Positions 1-10,409 of a stretch of 64,000 bases of DNA are shown piece after piece (positions within the stretch are counted from its first letter, which is position 1; each line of letters opens with the position of its first letter). The notes below the pieces were generated by a model. That model saw only the letters and a program-made list of their open reading frames with translations. It was not told the DNA's origin and did no database searches. This DNA comes from Ampelocalamus luodianensis (taxonomy: Eukaryota; Streptophyta; Magnoliopsida; Poales; Poaceae). The stretch is taken from NCBI GenBank assembly GCA_036346255.1, contig CM070620.1:54980522-55044521 (forward strand), written 5' to 3'. The translations under genes and the position numbers were made by a program.

Positions 1-1121
1 ATGAGTTCTAATTTATCTTGGTGAATGCAAGTGCATTTGTATGATTCGTGGTTGTGTTCGATTGGTCATGATTGTGTGCTTCTCGATATGTGGTAGCATA
101 GTGAGATTGTTGGCTTGATGTTGATTTAAGATCGATGGATGCTTCATATATGTCCATGCTCTATTATTATTATGTTGTTACTGTCTTGTGGTAAATTTGA
201 TGATGATTATATGATGAGCATGTGCATATTGAGAGCATATTGAGGCTTGGTCACGCGGTGACCAAGCATGTTTCCTTGAGATCCCGTCATGAATGTGGCG
301 GGCGAGATCCCCACACTCGAGGAGTGTGGGCTTGAGGTCCCTTTACTTGCGGAGTAATGGGCAATTGGTCCTGTGCGTGCGGCGCACAGAGCATGGGTAA
401 GCGGCGACGGTTGCTTACTCGCATTACGTGTAATGCACACGAAAGTTAAAGATAAAGGATCCTTGAGCATTGCATTGGTTGCATTTCATAAGTTAAAAGG
501 CTATGTTTAGTGTTGTGTTATTGTGGATCATTAATGCTATGTTTGTGTTCTTGTTTATAGCCTTGTTGATACTTGCTTGAGTCTTTGGGCTCACTCTTGC
601 TTTAATGTATTTTAGGTACCAATGGCAGGATCGACATGAATGGGAGGAATAGATGATGGATGCACGCACTACCTCACAACATTAAAGCAATTGTCATTTA
701 GCTTCATATAAGAATAAATAGATCATTGAAAAATACCCATGGTTGTTTTATGATTACGATTATGGTTGTGAGAATAGTGTTAATTTGCTTACATTCATAT
801 GATTATCTCTTATGCATGAGTGAATTGGATTATGAAATTATTGTTAAATGTTATGTCTACTGTTAGAAGCTATGGATAGTTTGAGTTTCGGTTAATCGTA
901 ATAATGAGAATAGAAAGTTTTGGTTATGTTTATGATATTATTCTACACGCTTGAATGAACTCGATTATGATTGTAATGATAAATGCCTTGATCAATTGTT
1001 GGAACCTCGGTATAGGCGACTATACAAAGGAGGTTTTGTCGAGATTTTGTAATTGGTCTTAGTGTAGCTTAGTTTAATTTAATTTTAGTAGCATTCCGGG
1101 CTCAATGTTGGTCAGTGTTAT
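1..1121 (+). mobile_element. 5' LTR (3' part only) of ORF-less LTR element A
   Basis: These bases repeat, with small differences, the sequence at 6671-7800 and again at 59631-60736. At about 1121 the similarity to the 7800 copy stops and a decayed primer-binding-like site (TTAGTATCGAGC, about 1126-1138, against the usual TGGTATCAGAGC) follows. This is therefore the right-hand end of the 5' LTR of an element whose left part lies outside the window. It carries the first copy of the hairpin array at 245-437. No coding capacity is visible. Confidence 0.85.
245..437 (+). repeat. hairpin array, copy 1 (5' LTR of element A)
   Basis: This is a run of consecutive short inverted repeats, with the same order and stems as the best-preserved copy at 6913-7113. 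The first stem (245-267) is GCTTGGTCAC/GTGACCAAGC with loop GCG. The second has a G in place of A on its right arm (TGGCGGG), which keeps a G.U pair. The last is GCATTAC/GTAATGC at 421-436. Several one-base losses relative to the other copies shorten the linkers. Confidence 0.8.
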
Positions 1122-4100
1122 TCTGATTAGTATCGAGCGGTCAGTAGGTCCGTGGTGACTAGATATAAAAAAATTGCTAATGTTAATCAACTTAAAAGTT
1201 TGACACACCGAGCACGATGGGATGGGGATGGGTCAATCTTTGCATTTACGTTCCGTTATATCGTTTTGATTATTGCTGATATGAATTGAGTTTGGTGCTT
1301 ATTAATTAATTATTATGATTATTATGAGTGGGATTAGTCGTTGTTGAGAGGTTAAGGTCGTGGTTGTGACCTGGCTTTACGGTTACACCACCGTTAGTGG
1401 AGTGGGTATAGAGAAGTGCTACCCGAATATCTTAGTATGCAGTGTCGATAGCGAGAATCTTTAGAAGAGTTGCTCTCTTCCTGAATTTGAATTTGGTCAA
1501 CTCTTAACCGGTTGCGATTGATGGGTTTCTTTGAAATGTTTGGAGTGTTTCCTTTGGCTTAATTTGCCCGTAAATCAATTATTGTTTTTCCCAACCGTTG
1601 AGTTATTCTCGATTGGTGAACTTTGCTAATTGTCAAGATTGACTTTTGTAGTGATGGTTTTGTTTTTCTTATTGGAAAGCTTGACCTATTTATTAAACGA
1701 TGTTTTAGTTAATGAAAGTTTCCTTTTGCAAGTCCTTTAGTTCATGAAGGCTTTGACTCAACGTATCACTCTTGGGTATTTTGAGCGTTGAAGATTAATG
1801 GTTGTGTTATGAGTTTCAAGTTGAGTCCGCGGGTGTGCATGATCGATCTTAACTAAGGTCCTTATCAAAGAAAGTTGAATAAGTGGAGGTTGTCCTTTGG
1901 TGGTTCTTGATGAGTGTGACTATGAGTACGACAATAATTAGTTGGAATCAATAGAGTTATTAAGAGGTGTGGTATTTTGATGAATTGGTCCGATCGTTAG
2001 GATTGTGGAATCAGGTAGATTTATTGGATAGCATGGAGTAATGTATCTCTATGGATTAGCTTACTCATTAGTGATGGTTATGTTAAGAATGTGTTTGAAC
2101 GATGCTTTAGAGGATATCAGATTGGAAATTTTCGTAAACTAGTTACTTGATGATCATACATAATTGCTAGATTGAAACGTGTATATTAGATTAGACGAAC
2201 GTTGAGGTAGCATGTTGTGAAACCCTGTTGTACAGGCGATAAGATTATTAAATGTTGACTTTGTGTTTATAGATGGTTATGTGACTACAAACAGAAGTAG
2301 GACCCTATTTGTGTACATGATACATACAATTGAAAAATGTTAATGACAGTTGGAGCGGGTGTGAGTAACACTAATGGTTGAGTGGATGAATGAGTAAGTG
2401 GCCTCTGATAGTGTGCTTTGCGAAAGTATCATTTGATAGTATGAACTAGTTAAAATAGGTTTGTTTCAACCTTTTGGCTTGTGTTTCTTTTGGAGAAATT
2501 TATGATTGGACAAGAGGCTATGATGAGTCTCACTAAGAGTGTATTATTACATTACTAATGTGATTGTCAGTAAGGGATTATGATGATAATATTGAATGTT
2601 TTGTATAAAGGGACTGGATCGCTCGCCAGATGTTGATTAATTGAGTATGTGCTTGTAAATACTTATGTGATTTGGAGAGGAAAATAGGTAGCAACTATAT
2701 CTCATAATGAAACTAGTCGATAACAGTAATGGTTGGAGTACAACTATTGTGTCTTTGAAGTTTGGTGTTGAGCATTACTAAAAGTTGCAATGATATGATG
2801 TAATAGGAGGCTTATGCTCATCTAATTGTGAATTAAATGGTTGATAATGTGACCTTGATGAAAGGGTTATGGTAGGAGCTTTTCAATTGTTTAGTAGACC
2901 CCTTCTAAGTTTAAGAGGTTGATGTATTGATGTTGTATGGTTTTGGTATACACTCGTTTTGAAGATGGGATGAAAGGATAGTATGGGAACTTTTGGTGAA
3001 ACTTTGGGGCTTTCTAATGGAATAGTTGATGATAAAGATTCGTGTGTAGATTATATTATTCTTGATGTTAGTAAGATTATCGCAAGAAGTTGCGACATGA
3101 GTTATGTGGTGATTGAGTTTGTTTGAGCAAAGTGACATGTTGAAAGATTTATTTGGTTCCTTAGTGGTACTGTGATTTGGGTTTTAAGAGTTTTCCTAAT
3201 TCTAAGCGGTGTTTTATTCTCGTCGAGGTTTGTTATTCTCGATTGTGGGAAGTGCGCCTCAACTATAGATCATATCTTTGGTTTTCGAGAACAACTTTAT
3301 CTCGATTGTTTCTCTTGATCTTGTAACTCTTGTAAGTGGTAACGTTTTCCTTTGTGCGAGATTTATTTCTATTTGCCTCTTCTTCCAAGAAAGGGTTAAG
3401 CGATCTGTATTGTAAAGTCTCGTAAGTAGTGTTTTGGCATCTAGACGGTGGTGGACTAGTAGATGGTTTGGTGAACCCTTAGATGTCGGGTTGTCGAGAG
3501 GCTGGAGTAATAAATCGATTTATTAGAATAATCCTTGGAGAGGATTTGAGTTAAAAAAAAATATTTGTCTTTAGAGCTAACAGATTTCGTTGTCGCAACT
3601 AGTAGGACCTATAGCGAGATGTAGTCCAAGATTTGGTGTTCTTTTGACCGAGCATTAGAATTAGCAAGTATGGAAATCTGGATCAATGTATTAGAGTATC
3701 GCAATTTGGTAGTATTGCGATGCTATGAAAGTTATTCTTGATGATGTGGTTTAATGAGAGTGGGATTACAAAGTAATCGAATCGCCACGTCAATTAATGG
3801 GATAATGGAAAGCGTTGAGTAACGTCAAGAGTGATTTGGCTTTAAATGAGTAACCTTAGAGTTATAATCTTTGTAAAGGTAAACGGTCAAGAAAATGTTT
3901 TCATGATGATGTTAATGAGTGAGTATGTTGGAATTGTGGGATTTTAGGATTTAATCGAGGATTTCCTATCTTGTACATGAGAATTTCGTTGCAAGAGTCT
4001 TAGAGGTTAAATTTGGGATTTGCATTATTATGCTAGAACTTTGATCGCCCAATGATAATGTGAAGAAGTAGTATAAGGGTGGATTTGAATAGTGGGATGA

Positions 4101-5300
4101 TCATTGATAGAAATCTTTTGATGAAATACATGAGACGATGTGAAGTGAATTCGAGTTATTCATTCTTAAGGCTTGAGGTAACGTGATTATGTGTGAAGAT
4201 CCATTTTAGGATGCGTCGAAGTTATCTATCAAAGTAATTCAGCCGGTGAGGAGTTGACTAGAGTATTGTTTCGTGGAGTTGATAGAGCCTCTCTGAGAGG
4301 TGTGGTTGATGTATTTCTGTTTGAGCATAGTGTTAAGAATGCCAAGTTAAGAGAGATGGGTTAGTGTGTTATGCGTTGAATCGGGATTCCAAAAAGTTGA
4401 GAGAAATTTTGTTTCTAAAGGAGAAATTGAGAAAAAAAAAATTATTTCCTCGAGTACTGAAACACTCTATGAGTTTTTGCCAGATGTCTTTCTCAAACTG
4501 AACCTGGCTCTATGTTGGCTTGTGCGGTTCTTATCAGGTTAGAAAGAACAAAACAAATGATTAGTTTGATCATTTGAGTGATTTCTCTTTTGGCGGACGT
4601 GTTATTTATTTGCAAACTTTCTAATTTGAGGATGGAAAGGTTTTTTTTGATGGATTTCCGATTCTGGATTTGATTCTTTGACTACCGAGCTGGTAACGCA
4701 TAGTTGCGATGTGAGTCTTTTATTTCGAGATGGGTTTTGTTGGTTCAAGAGTTTGCTCAAAGGGATTTGGGTTGTGTTTTTATGGTCAAAGGAGGTGATC
4801 CTTGATTCATTGAAGAGTTCTATTGAGAGGTGGAGCGAGTTACGTGTTCAGGTGTTTGTTGTGTGGTTCGGTGTTAAGGAAAAGATAGCCCAAGGTACCT
4901 TGTTTTGTTCTAGTTAGATACGGGAGTTTGAAAGTTGGCATATCGTTAGGACCGTTTGGGTCCATACACGGTATCACGCAACATCGGGCGTGTTTGGTGC
5001 CAAGTGAGTACCGAGAGATATAGAGGTTGAGTTTTGTTAACGTCATTGATCTTGAGCGAGATCTTACCTTTGGGTCTCTCTTGATGAATATTCTCGAAAT
5101 GTCGAGTCGGCGTCGATACAACGCGTCGTTTTTCGTTCGGTGTTGTGGTCTCAACGGTTTGAGAGAGAGGCCACTTGAGAGTTGGAGTCTCGTGTGGCGA
5201 GTTTAGCAAGAGTTGATCGCGTTGGTGCATTGTTAAGTGCTAGTTGCGATTATCTGCGTAGTTGGCGTTAGATTCGGGTCGAATCACAGTTAGGGTAGAA
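1122..5300 (+). mobile_element. internal region of element A, non-coding (LARD-like)
   Basis: The internal domain between the two LTRs starts with a degenerate tRNA-Met-type primer site near 1126-1138 and ends with a short purine-rich tract (AGTTAGGGTAGAA) just before the 3' LTR at 5301. No gag or pol motif (CCHC knuckle, DSG, FIDD/YxDD, D-D-E) was found in any frame, and stops are dense. The plus strand is T/G-rich and poor in C. The 1122-4400 stretch recurs, closely similar, at 60737-64000. Two similar ORF-less copies fit a large retrotransposon derivative moved by a partner's proteins; a shared decayed ancestor is the alternative. Confidence 0.75.
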
Positions 5301-7800
5301 TGTAATACCAGAAAGTGTGATAAGCTAGTAGTCGGGAAAGATTATTTTATTCGGAGAGAAGTAAATGAAAATACGGAAGGACCTCTTGGTAAATGCTCAA
5401 ATTCAACAGTTTGTGAGGGGATTTTCGCAATTAACCCAACACAGGCTTTGGGCTGGCCCATGGGGGCAAGGGGTGGCCGGCCAGGGGCGCCACTTTCCCC
5501 CTCCCAACCCTAGCCGCACCCCACCTCCTCCTCCTCCCCATTGTGGCGCACCACTTCCTCTCCCCACTCCCCGCGCCCTCCTCCATCAGCCCCTCCTCCA
5601 TGGCATCACCCTCCTGCTGGCCGGCCAAGGCATCCCCGTTCTCGCTGCTGTCCAAGGGGGAGAAGGAGAAGGAGTTCCCCGGTGGAGATCGGTTCTAGGT
5701 GGAAGAAGGAGGCGAAGAGTGGAGATCTTCTTCGTGGGTGTAACCCGTCATCTTCCTGCGATCATACAAGGGTAACGTCGCGTGTTCTTCATTGGTGGAG
5801 GTGTTATAGTTGCGGATGGTGCCGTTGGATAGATTGTTTTGCGTCGGTTTAATAGATCGCGTTTTGTCCAGTAGCTTGCGTGGTCGATTTCATGTGGTTA
5901 GAGGCAGAATTAGGAGTTTGGATCTCCTAGAGAGTTGTAGGTTATGTTCTTAGCTTTCGTTGGCCGCCAAGATCGCCCAAATCCGATTAACGGTCTGGGA
6001 GTTATGATTTTTCTAGTGTTGCTGTCCTGTTGTTCTGTCAGAATCTGGACAGTCTGGGGAAAACCGGTTAGAACTGTTAATTAAAGGGAGAATCAGGGGA
6101 CCTCAGTATAACGAAAAATGTGGAAATTTCTGTACCTTTTGATAGAGATAAAGAACGCAAGATTTGGACTTTTGTAGCAAAAGTTATGGAGGTTTTAGCG
6201 TACTGTCCAGAGAACCCGACGTGAATTCTGAGGTCTGAAATATTGGTTTGTTAGGGGCAGTTAAGGGCAAAATCAGAAGGGCTCCCCAACTAGGTTTATT
6301 TAGGCAATTCAATTACCTTTTCAGAGAGTCTAAGATCATCTTAATTGGACTCCTAAGCAGAAAGTTATGTATTTTAGAATTTGGCTGTTTTCAGTGAGCA
6401 CAAAAACGATCGCTAGAAATTGGAGGTTTTGTTAACGCTTGAGAGTTTAGTGAGATCAATTGTATATTTATGCTCTTGGTCCAGCGTGTTGGTCTTAGAT
6501 TGGGTTACCTTTATGTTCAGGTGGGAGCGCGGTTCCGGGGCAGCACCCTCTTCGCGTCCACCGCTCTCGCACGAGTTAAGGCAAGTATTCGGGCTATTGT
6601 ATATTTATGCTTGTATGCCGTGACTGTTTGTGTCGTGCTCATAATAGCTATGCATGGATGTTATGGTGATGAGTTCTAATTTATCTTGGTGAATGCAAGT
6701 GCATTTGTATGATTCGTGGTTGTGTTCGATTGGTCATGATTGTGTGCTTCTCGATATGTGGTAGCATAGTGAGATTGTTGGCTTGATGTTGATTTAAGAT
6801 CGATGGATGCTTCATATATGTCCATGCTCTATTATTATTATGTTGTTACTGTCTTGTGGTAAATTTGATGATGATTATATGATGAGCATGTGCATATTGA
6901 GAGCATATTGAGGCTTGGTCACGCGGTGACCAAGCATGTTTCCCTTTGAGATCCCCGTCATGAATGTGACGGGCCCGAGATCCCCACACTCGAGGAGTGT
7001 GGGCTTGAGGTCCCCTTTACTTGCGGAGTAATGGGCAATTGGTCCCTGTGCGTGCGCGCACAGGCATGGGTAAGCGGCGACGGTTGCTTACTCTGCATTA
7101 CCGGTGTAATGCACACAGAAAGTTAAAGATAAAGGATCCTTGAGCATTGCATTGGTTGCATTTCATAAGTTAAAAAGGCTATGTTTAGTGTTGTGTTATT
7201 GTGGATCATTAATGCTATGTTTGTGTTCTTGTTTATAGCCTTGTTGATACTTCTTTGAGTCTTTGGGCTCACTCTTGCTTTAATGTATTTTAGGTACCAA
7301 TGGCGGGATCGACATGAATGGGAGGAATAGATGATGGATGCACGCACTACCTCACAACATTAAAGCAATTGTCATTTAGCTTCATATAAGAATAAATAGA
7401 TCTGAAAATACCCATGGTTGTTTTATGATTCGATTATGGTTGTGAGAATAGTGTTAATTTGCTTACATTCATATGATTATCTCTTATGCATGAGTGAATT
7501 GGATTATGAAATTATTGTTAAATGTTATGTCTACATTTAGAAGCTATGGATAGTTTGAGTTTGAGTTAAGCTGTAATAATGAGAATAGAAAGTTTTGGTT
7601 ATGTTTATGATATTATTCTACACGCTTGAATGAACCTGATTATGATTGTAATGATAAATGCCTTGATCAATTGTTGGAACCTCGGTATAGGCGACTATAC
7701 AAAGGAGGTTTTGTCGAGATTTTGTAATTGGTCTTAGTGTAGCTTAGTTTAATTTAATTTTAGTAGCATTCCAGGCTCAATGTTGAGCTGGGGTGTTACA
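5301..7800 (+). mobile_element. 3' LTR of element A, 2500 bp
   Basis: The LTR begins TGTAATAC and ends GTGTTACA, an imperfect terminal inverted repeat with the canonical TG..CA. The sequence after 7800 is not shared with the other copies, which fixes the edge. The first 550 bp (U3), including a GC-rich stretch at 5450-5760, differs strongly from the LTR at 58267. From about 5870 onward the two are nearly the same. The 5-bp target duplication cannot be checked because the left end is outside the window. Short open frames inside are not conserved in frame between copies. Confidence 0.85.
6913..7113 (+). repeat. array of seven hairpins, copy 2 (best preserved)
   Basis: Seven inverted repeats stand in a row: 6913-6935 (10-bp stem, loop GCG); 6954-6973 (CCCGTCA/TGACGGG); 6983-7003 (CCCACACTC/GAGTGTGGG, loop GAG); 7013-7035 (9-bp stem with one T/T mismatch, loop TGCGG); 7045-7064 (CCTGTGCG/CGCACAGG); 7068-7093 (GGGTAAGC/GCTTACTC, one G.U); 7094-7113 (TGCATTAC/GTAATGCA). 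Hairpins 2-5 are each led by GAGATCCCC, GAGATCCCC, GAGGTCCCC or TTGGTCCC, so the array is a degenerate tandem repeat whose stems differ but still pair. It lies well inside the LTR, probably in the transcribed part. Confidence 0.85.
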
Positions 7801-8046
7801 GTTACCATATCCTAGAAGTTCAATGTGAGTATCTCTAATCCTCCTCCTCCTTGTATTGTAAAATGGATGTTACCTGTCTATCTTTTTCCTTATTGTATGA
7901 TGGACCTTTTTTGTTTTGATATGTTGGGATCTGCATGTGCACACAAATACATGATTACCATGATTATTTATCTATCGGCTTAGGTGCCCACGTTTTCGAA
8001 TTTCTTTAACGTTCATTTTGTTTCCAGTTCCTATTCGTTATACCTA
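7801..8046. other. intergenic, no feature recognised
   Basis: This is single-copy-looking sequence between the element A LTR and the Helitron. I see no coding frame, RNA gene or repeat in it. Confidence 0.5.
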
Positions 8047-8308
8047 TCTACTACTAATTTGTGCATGTTGCATCTTAATCTTTATATACTTAGACACTGC
8101 TAGGTTATCTATTGTTTGTATAAAACACATGTGGGAAGGGATAGGTATCTAAATGTTAACTTATATACGACATTGCGCCTGACGATGCTCCATGTCGGTG
8201 CAAGGGAAAGAAACACAAACAAATCTATATAGATACAACCCCCTCCCACCCCTCATCCACACGCACATAAAACAACACCCGCGCCATTTGGCACGGGTTA
8301 TCTTCTAG
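8047..8308 (+). mobile_element. small non-autonomous Helitron, 262 bp
   Basis: The 5' end reads TCTACTACTAATTTG and the 3' end is CTAG. A hairpin (ACCCGCGCC, loop ATTT, GGCACGGGT; one C/A mismatch; 8277-8298) ends six bases before the CTAG. The element sits between a host A (8046) and a host T (8309), as expected for Helitron insertion into AT. TC start, subterminal hairpin, CTRR end and AT target together make the call. It carries no Rep/helicase and needs an autonomous partner. The 5' edge is less certain than the 3' edge. Confidence 0.7.
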
Positions 8309-8887
8309 TAAACCTTAAACCTTCAATACCTGACATGGGCCACGCAGCAAGCAGGGTGCAGTGATCCAGTGCAATCTATGTATATCAAAGATGTTTGGGT
8401 GCAGCCAATGCAATCTATGTATATGAAAGATTTTTGGGCCGTTTGGCGACGGGCTGGGCCAAGGCAATTGCGGGCTTTGATTGTATTATACGCTTCCCAC
8501 AAATTCAGTATGGTCCGGTGAGACCTAGTAGCCTAACCACCCTTTATTCTGCTGTATTTCTAGGCGGTGCATACTGCATGGTACTAGCCTGTTGTTTCTC
8601 CTTTATTTGATATCTATTCTTTTACAGATCCTCCGTACATTCTTCGTCTCTTATGAATAAAATGAATATCGCCTGCTTTCCCTGAAAAATATTAGCTTGT
8701 CTCCTAGATTACTGCTATGGCACACCACTAATTTAAAAATTAACGTAGCTTTCTGAAGAGAAACTCCCAAATATCATGGCAAAGCTAGGTTTAGAAAGAT
8801 GCGAAACAACGCATATGAAATCATTGAGGGGAAAAGGCTAGAGCAAAATAAAATGCAATAAGCCTTTGAGCCAAGTGGAATTGAAGG
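8309..8887. other. intergenic, with a 38-bp tandem duplication
   Basis: No gene is recognised. At 8366-8441 a unit of about 38 bp containing GCAATCTATGTATAT is present twice in tandem with a few substitutions. The rest shows nothing I can name. Confidence 0.5.
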
Positions 8888-9012
8888 TACCTTCTTAGTG
8901 GTAACTATCAAGCTCCTCCTCCAATGTGCTGAGATGGCCAACAACGATCTTCAACATTTCCTCTTCAGCAGGCATTTGAGAAAGCCTTGAATATGATGAG
9001 ATTGACAATCAT
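8888..9012 (-). pseudogene. decayed fragment of a Sec14-nodulin (SFH) gene, C-terminal coiled-coil exon
   Basis: Read on the minus strand, this stretch matches the end of the coiled-coil exon (exon 12) of the intact gene at 11287-15139: both contain a Met-Pro run, Glu-Glu-Met-Leu-Lys, Leu-Glu-Glu-Glu-Leu and a Lys-Lys before a GT donor-like site. A TGA and at least one indel break the frame. The flanking exons were not found nearby. It looks like a relic of a tandem or dispersed duplication of the neighbouring gene. I have no evidence that it is expressed. Confidence 0.6.
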
Positions 9013-9682
9013 GTATTCAAGATCAACAGTGTGCTTCATGGCGTGCAATTATGTGAGAATTCTATCATTCTTCTTAATACAGAAAAAAGAAGAAGAAGAA
9101 GCAGAAGAAGAGAACACACTAGGGTAGCCAAGTGTTGTGCCTGTTTTCAGTTTTGTACCTTTAATATCTCAGATTTGCCTTCCAATTGTTGGCTGTATTT
9201 AGGTGATAAGCCAAATTGGTGACCAGAAATTAATGATACCCACATACCAAAAATGTAAAACCCATCCAAAGAACATTAACTGTTTCTCCGTCATCGTTAC
9301 CGCATTACAGACACTAAACTATCAGAAATTCAGAACAAAACAAAAAATGCGTAGAGCACCGGAAGACAGATGTTAAAGGATCGCTATTCTTGACATCCAT
9401 TGTTAAGAAATGGGAAGATGGGAAGCCAGACCATCATAATGGAACGGATAAACATAATATCATTACGATTCTCCGGCGTCCTCTGATAAACCATCTCCAC
9501 AACCCTGCTGCCCAGATGCATACAACAGATGACACCACTGGCGCCCATCTACTATACTATCCATCCAAAGTGCTCTGAGATCAAATACATTAAACTTATT
9601 AGAAGATAGGATGTTGCTTTGGATTTTAAAATTTTGCATCAATCTCGAGACACATTTGATGGTGACATTTGTATATGGACGT
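9013..9682. other. intergenic, purine-rich microsatellite
   Basis: The stretch holds an AGA/AGAAGA-type simple repeat at about 9083-9110 and otherwise AT-rich sequence without a supportable gene. The short open frame over the simple repeat is compositional. Confidence 0.45.
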
Positions 9683-10160
9683 TGTTGTGGTAACTGTTGG
9701 GATACGGGTCCGAAGACCGAAGGTAGGGCGCTCGCCCTCATCTAACCGCCGGTAGGGTTCTTTCCTATCGAGGTAGCGAGACTCTAAGGCCTGATTAGCC
9801 AGGGAGGCGAGGGATCGCCCTCCAAACTCGGCCGAGACTCTTCCCGACGAACAAGGAGGCTCTGATCTTTAGCCAACCGATTATAGACTAAATTTGTTTA
9901 TTTCTTTGCTTGATTGATAATAGATACATGTTATCCCTTTTATAGGGACGACCCGACTTGATTCCTAAGAAATAATTTATAAGAAAACTTATCTCTAACA
10001 ATCCAATCTAATAATAACTTGTCTAACTAATAGATACTACCAAACACCTAACAAATAGATTCATAAATAGCAAACCTGCCTAATACCCGTGCTGCTACAG
10101 TACACGCAACACTACAGTGCACCCGCACTACAGTACTTTCGCAGGTATTGTACCATAACA
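9683..10160 (-). repeat. LTR of the minimal gypsy element (3' LTR by orientation)
   Basis: 478 bp, starting TGTTGTGG and ending CATAACA on the plus strand. It differs from its partner at 10410-10887 by scattered substitutions. It contains repeated CTACAGTAC/CTACAGTGC words near its end. Confidence 0.9.
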
Positions 10161-10409
10161 TTACACCCCTCGCGGCGAGGTAGCTCGTCCTCGAGCTGCG
10201 GTGGTGGCTACGGTTGAAGTCCTTGGTGGCCCGTGTTGATGAGAAGGTACGATGATGATGTCGCGTCACGTGGACGAGGATCAACGAAGCTCCAATGGAC
10301 AACAGTCATGTTGTCGAGTAAGACCTTTTGCTCTTCGCTGGTAGTCTTCAACTTCTCCAAGAGAGATGGTGCAACACCGGAAGCCATGGTGAGTGGCTAC
10401 GATACCAAA

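Noticed and set aside
245..437. CRISPR-like array (regular lead-ins with changing inserts)
   Set aside because: The inserts are self-complementary stems, the units are not exact repeats, it lies within an LTR, and this is a plant genome.
2911..3138. Minus-strand open frame in the internal region of element A
   Set aside because: The matching place in element E is open in a different frame and gives an unrelated peptide, so there is no protein conservation. It is an effect of the C-poor plus strand.
5431..5852. Several overlapping frames in the GC-rich U3 of element A
   Set aside because: Pro/Arg-rich chance frames in a GC-rich LTR segment, absent from element E.
9031..9222. Small Arg-rich open frame
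   Set aside because: It is produced by the AGA simple repeat, with no supporting splice or homology signal.
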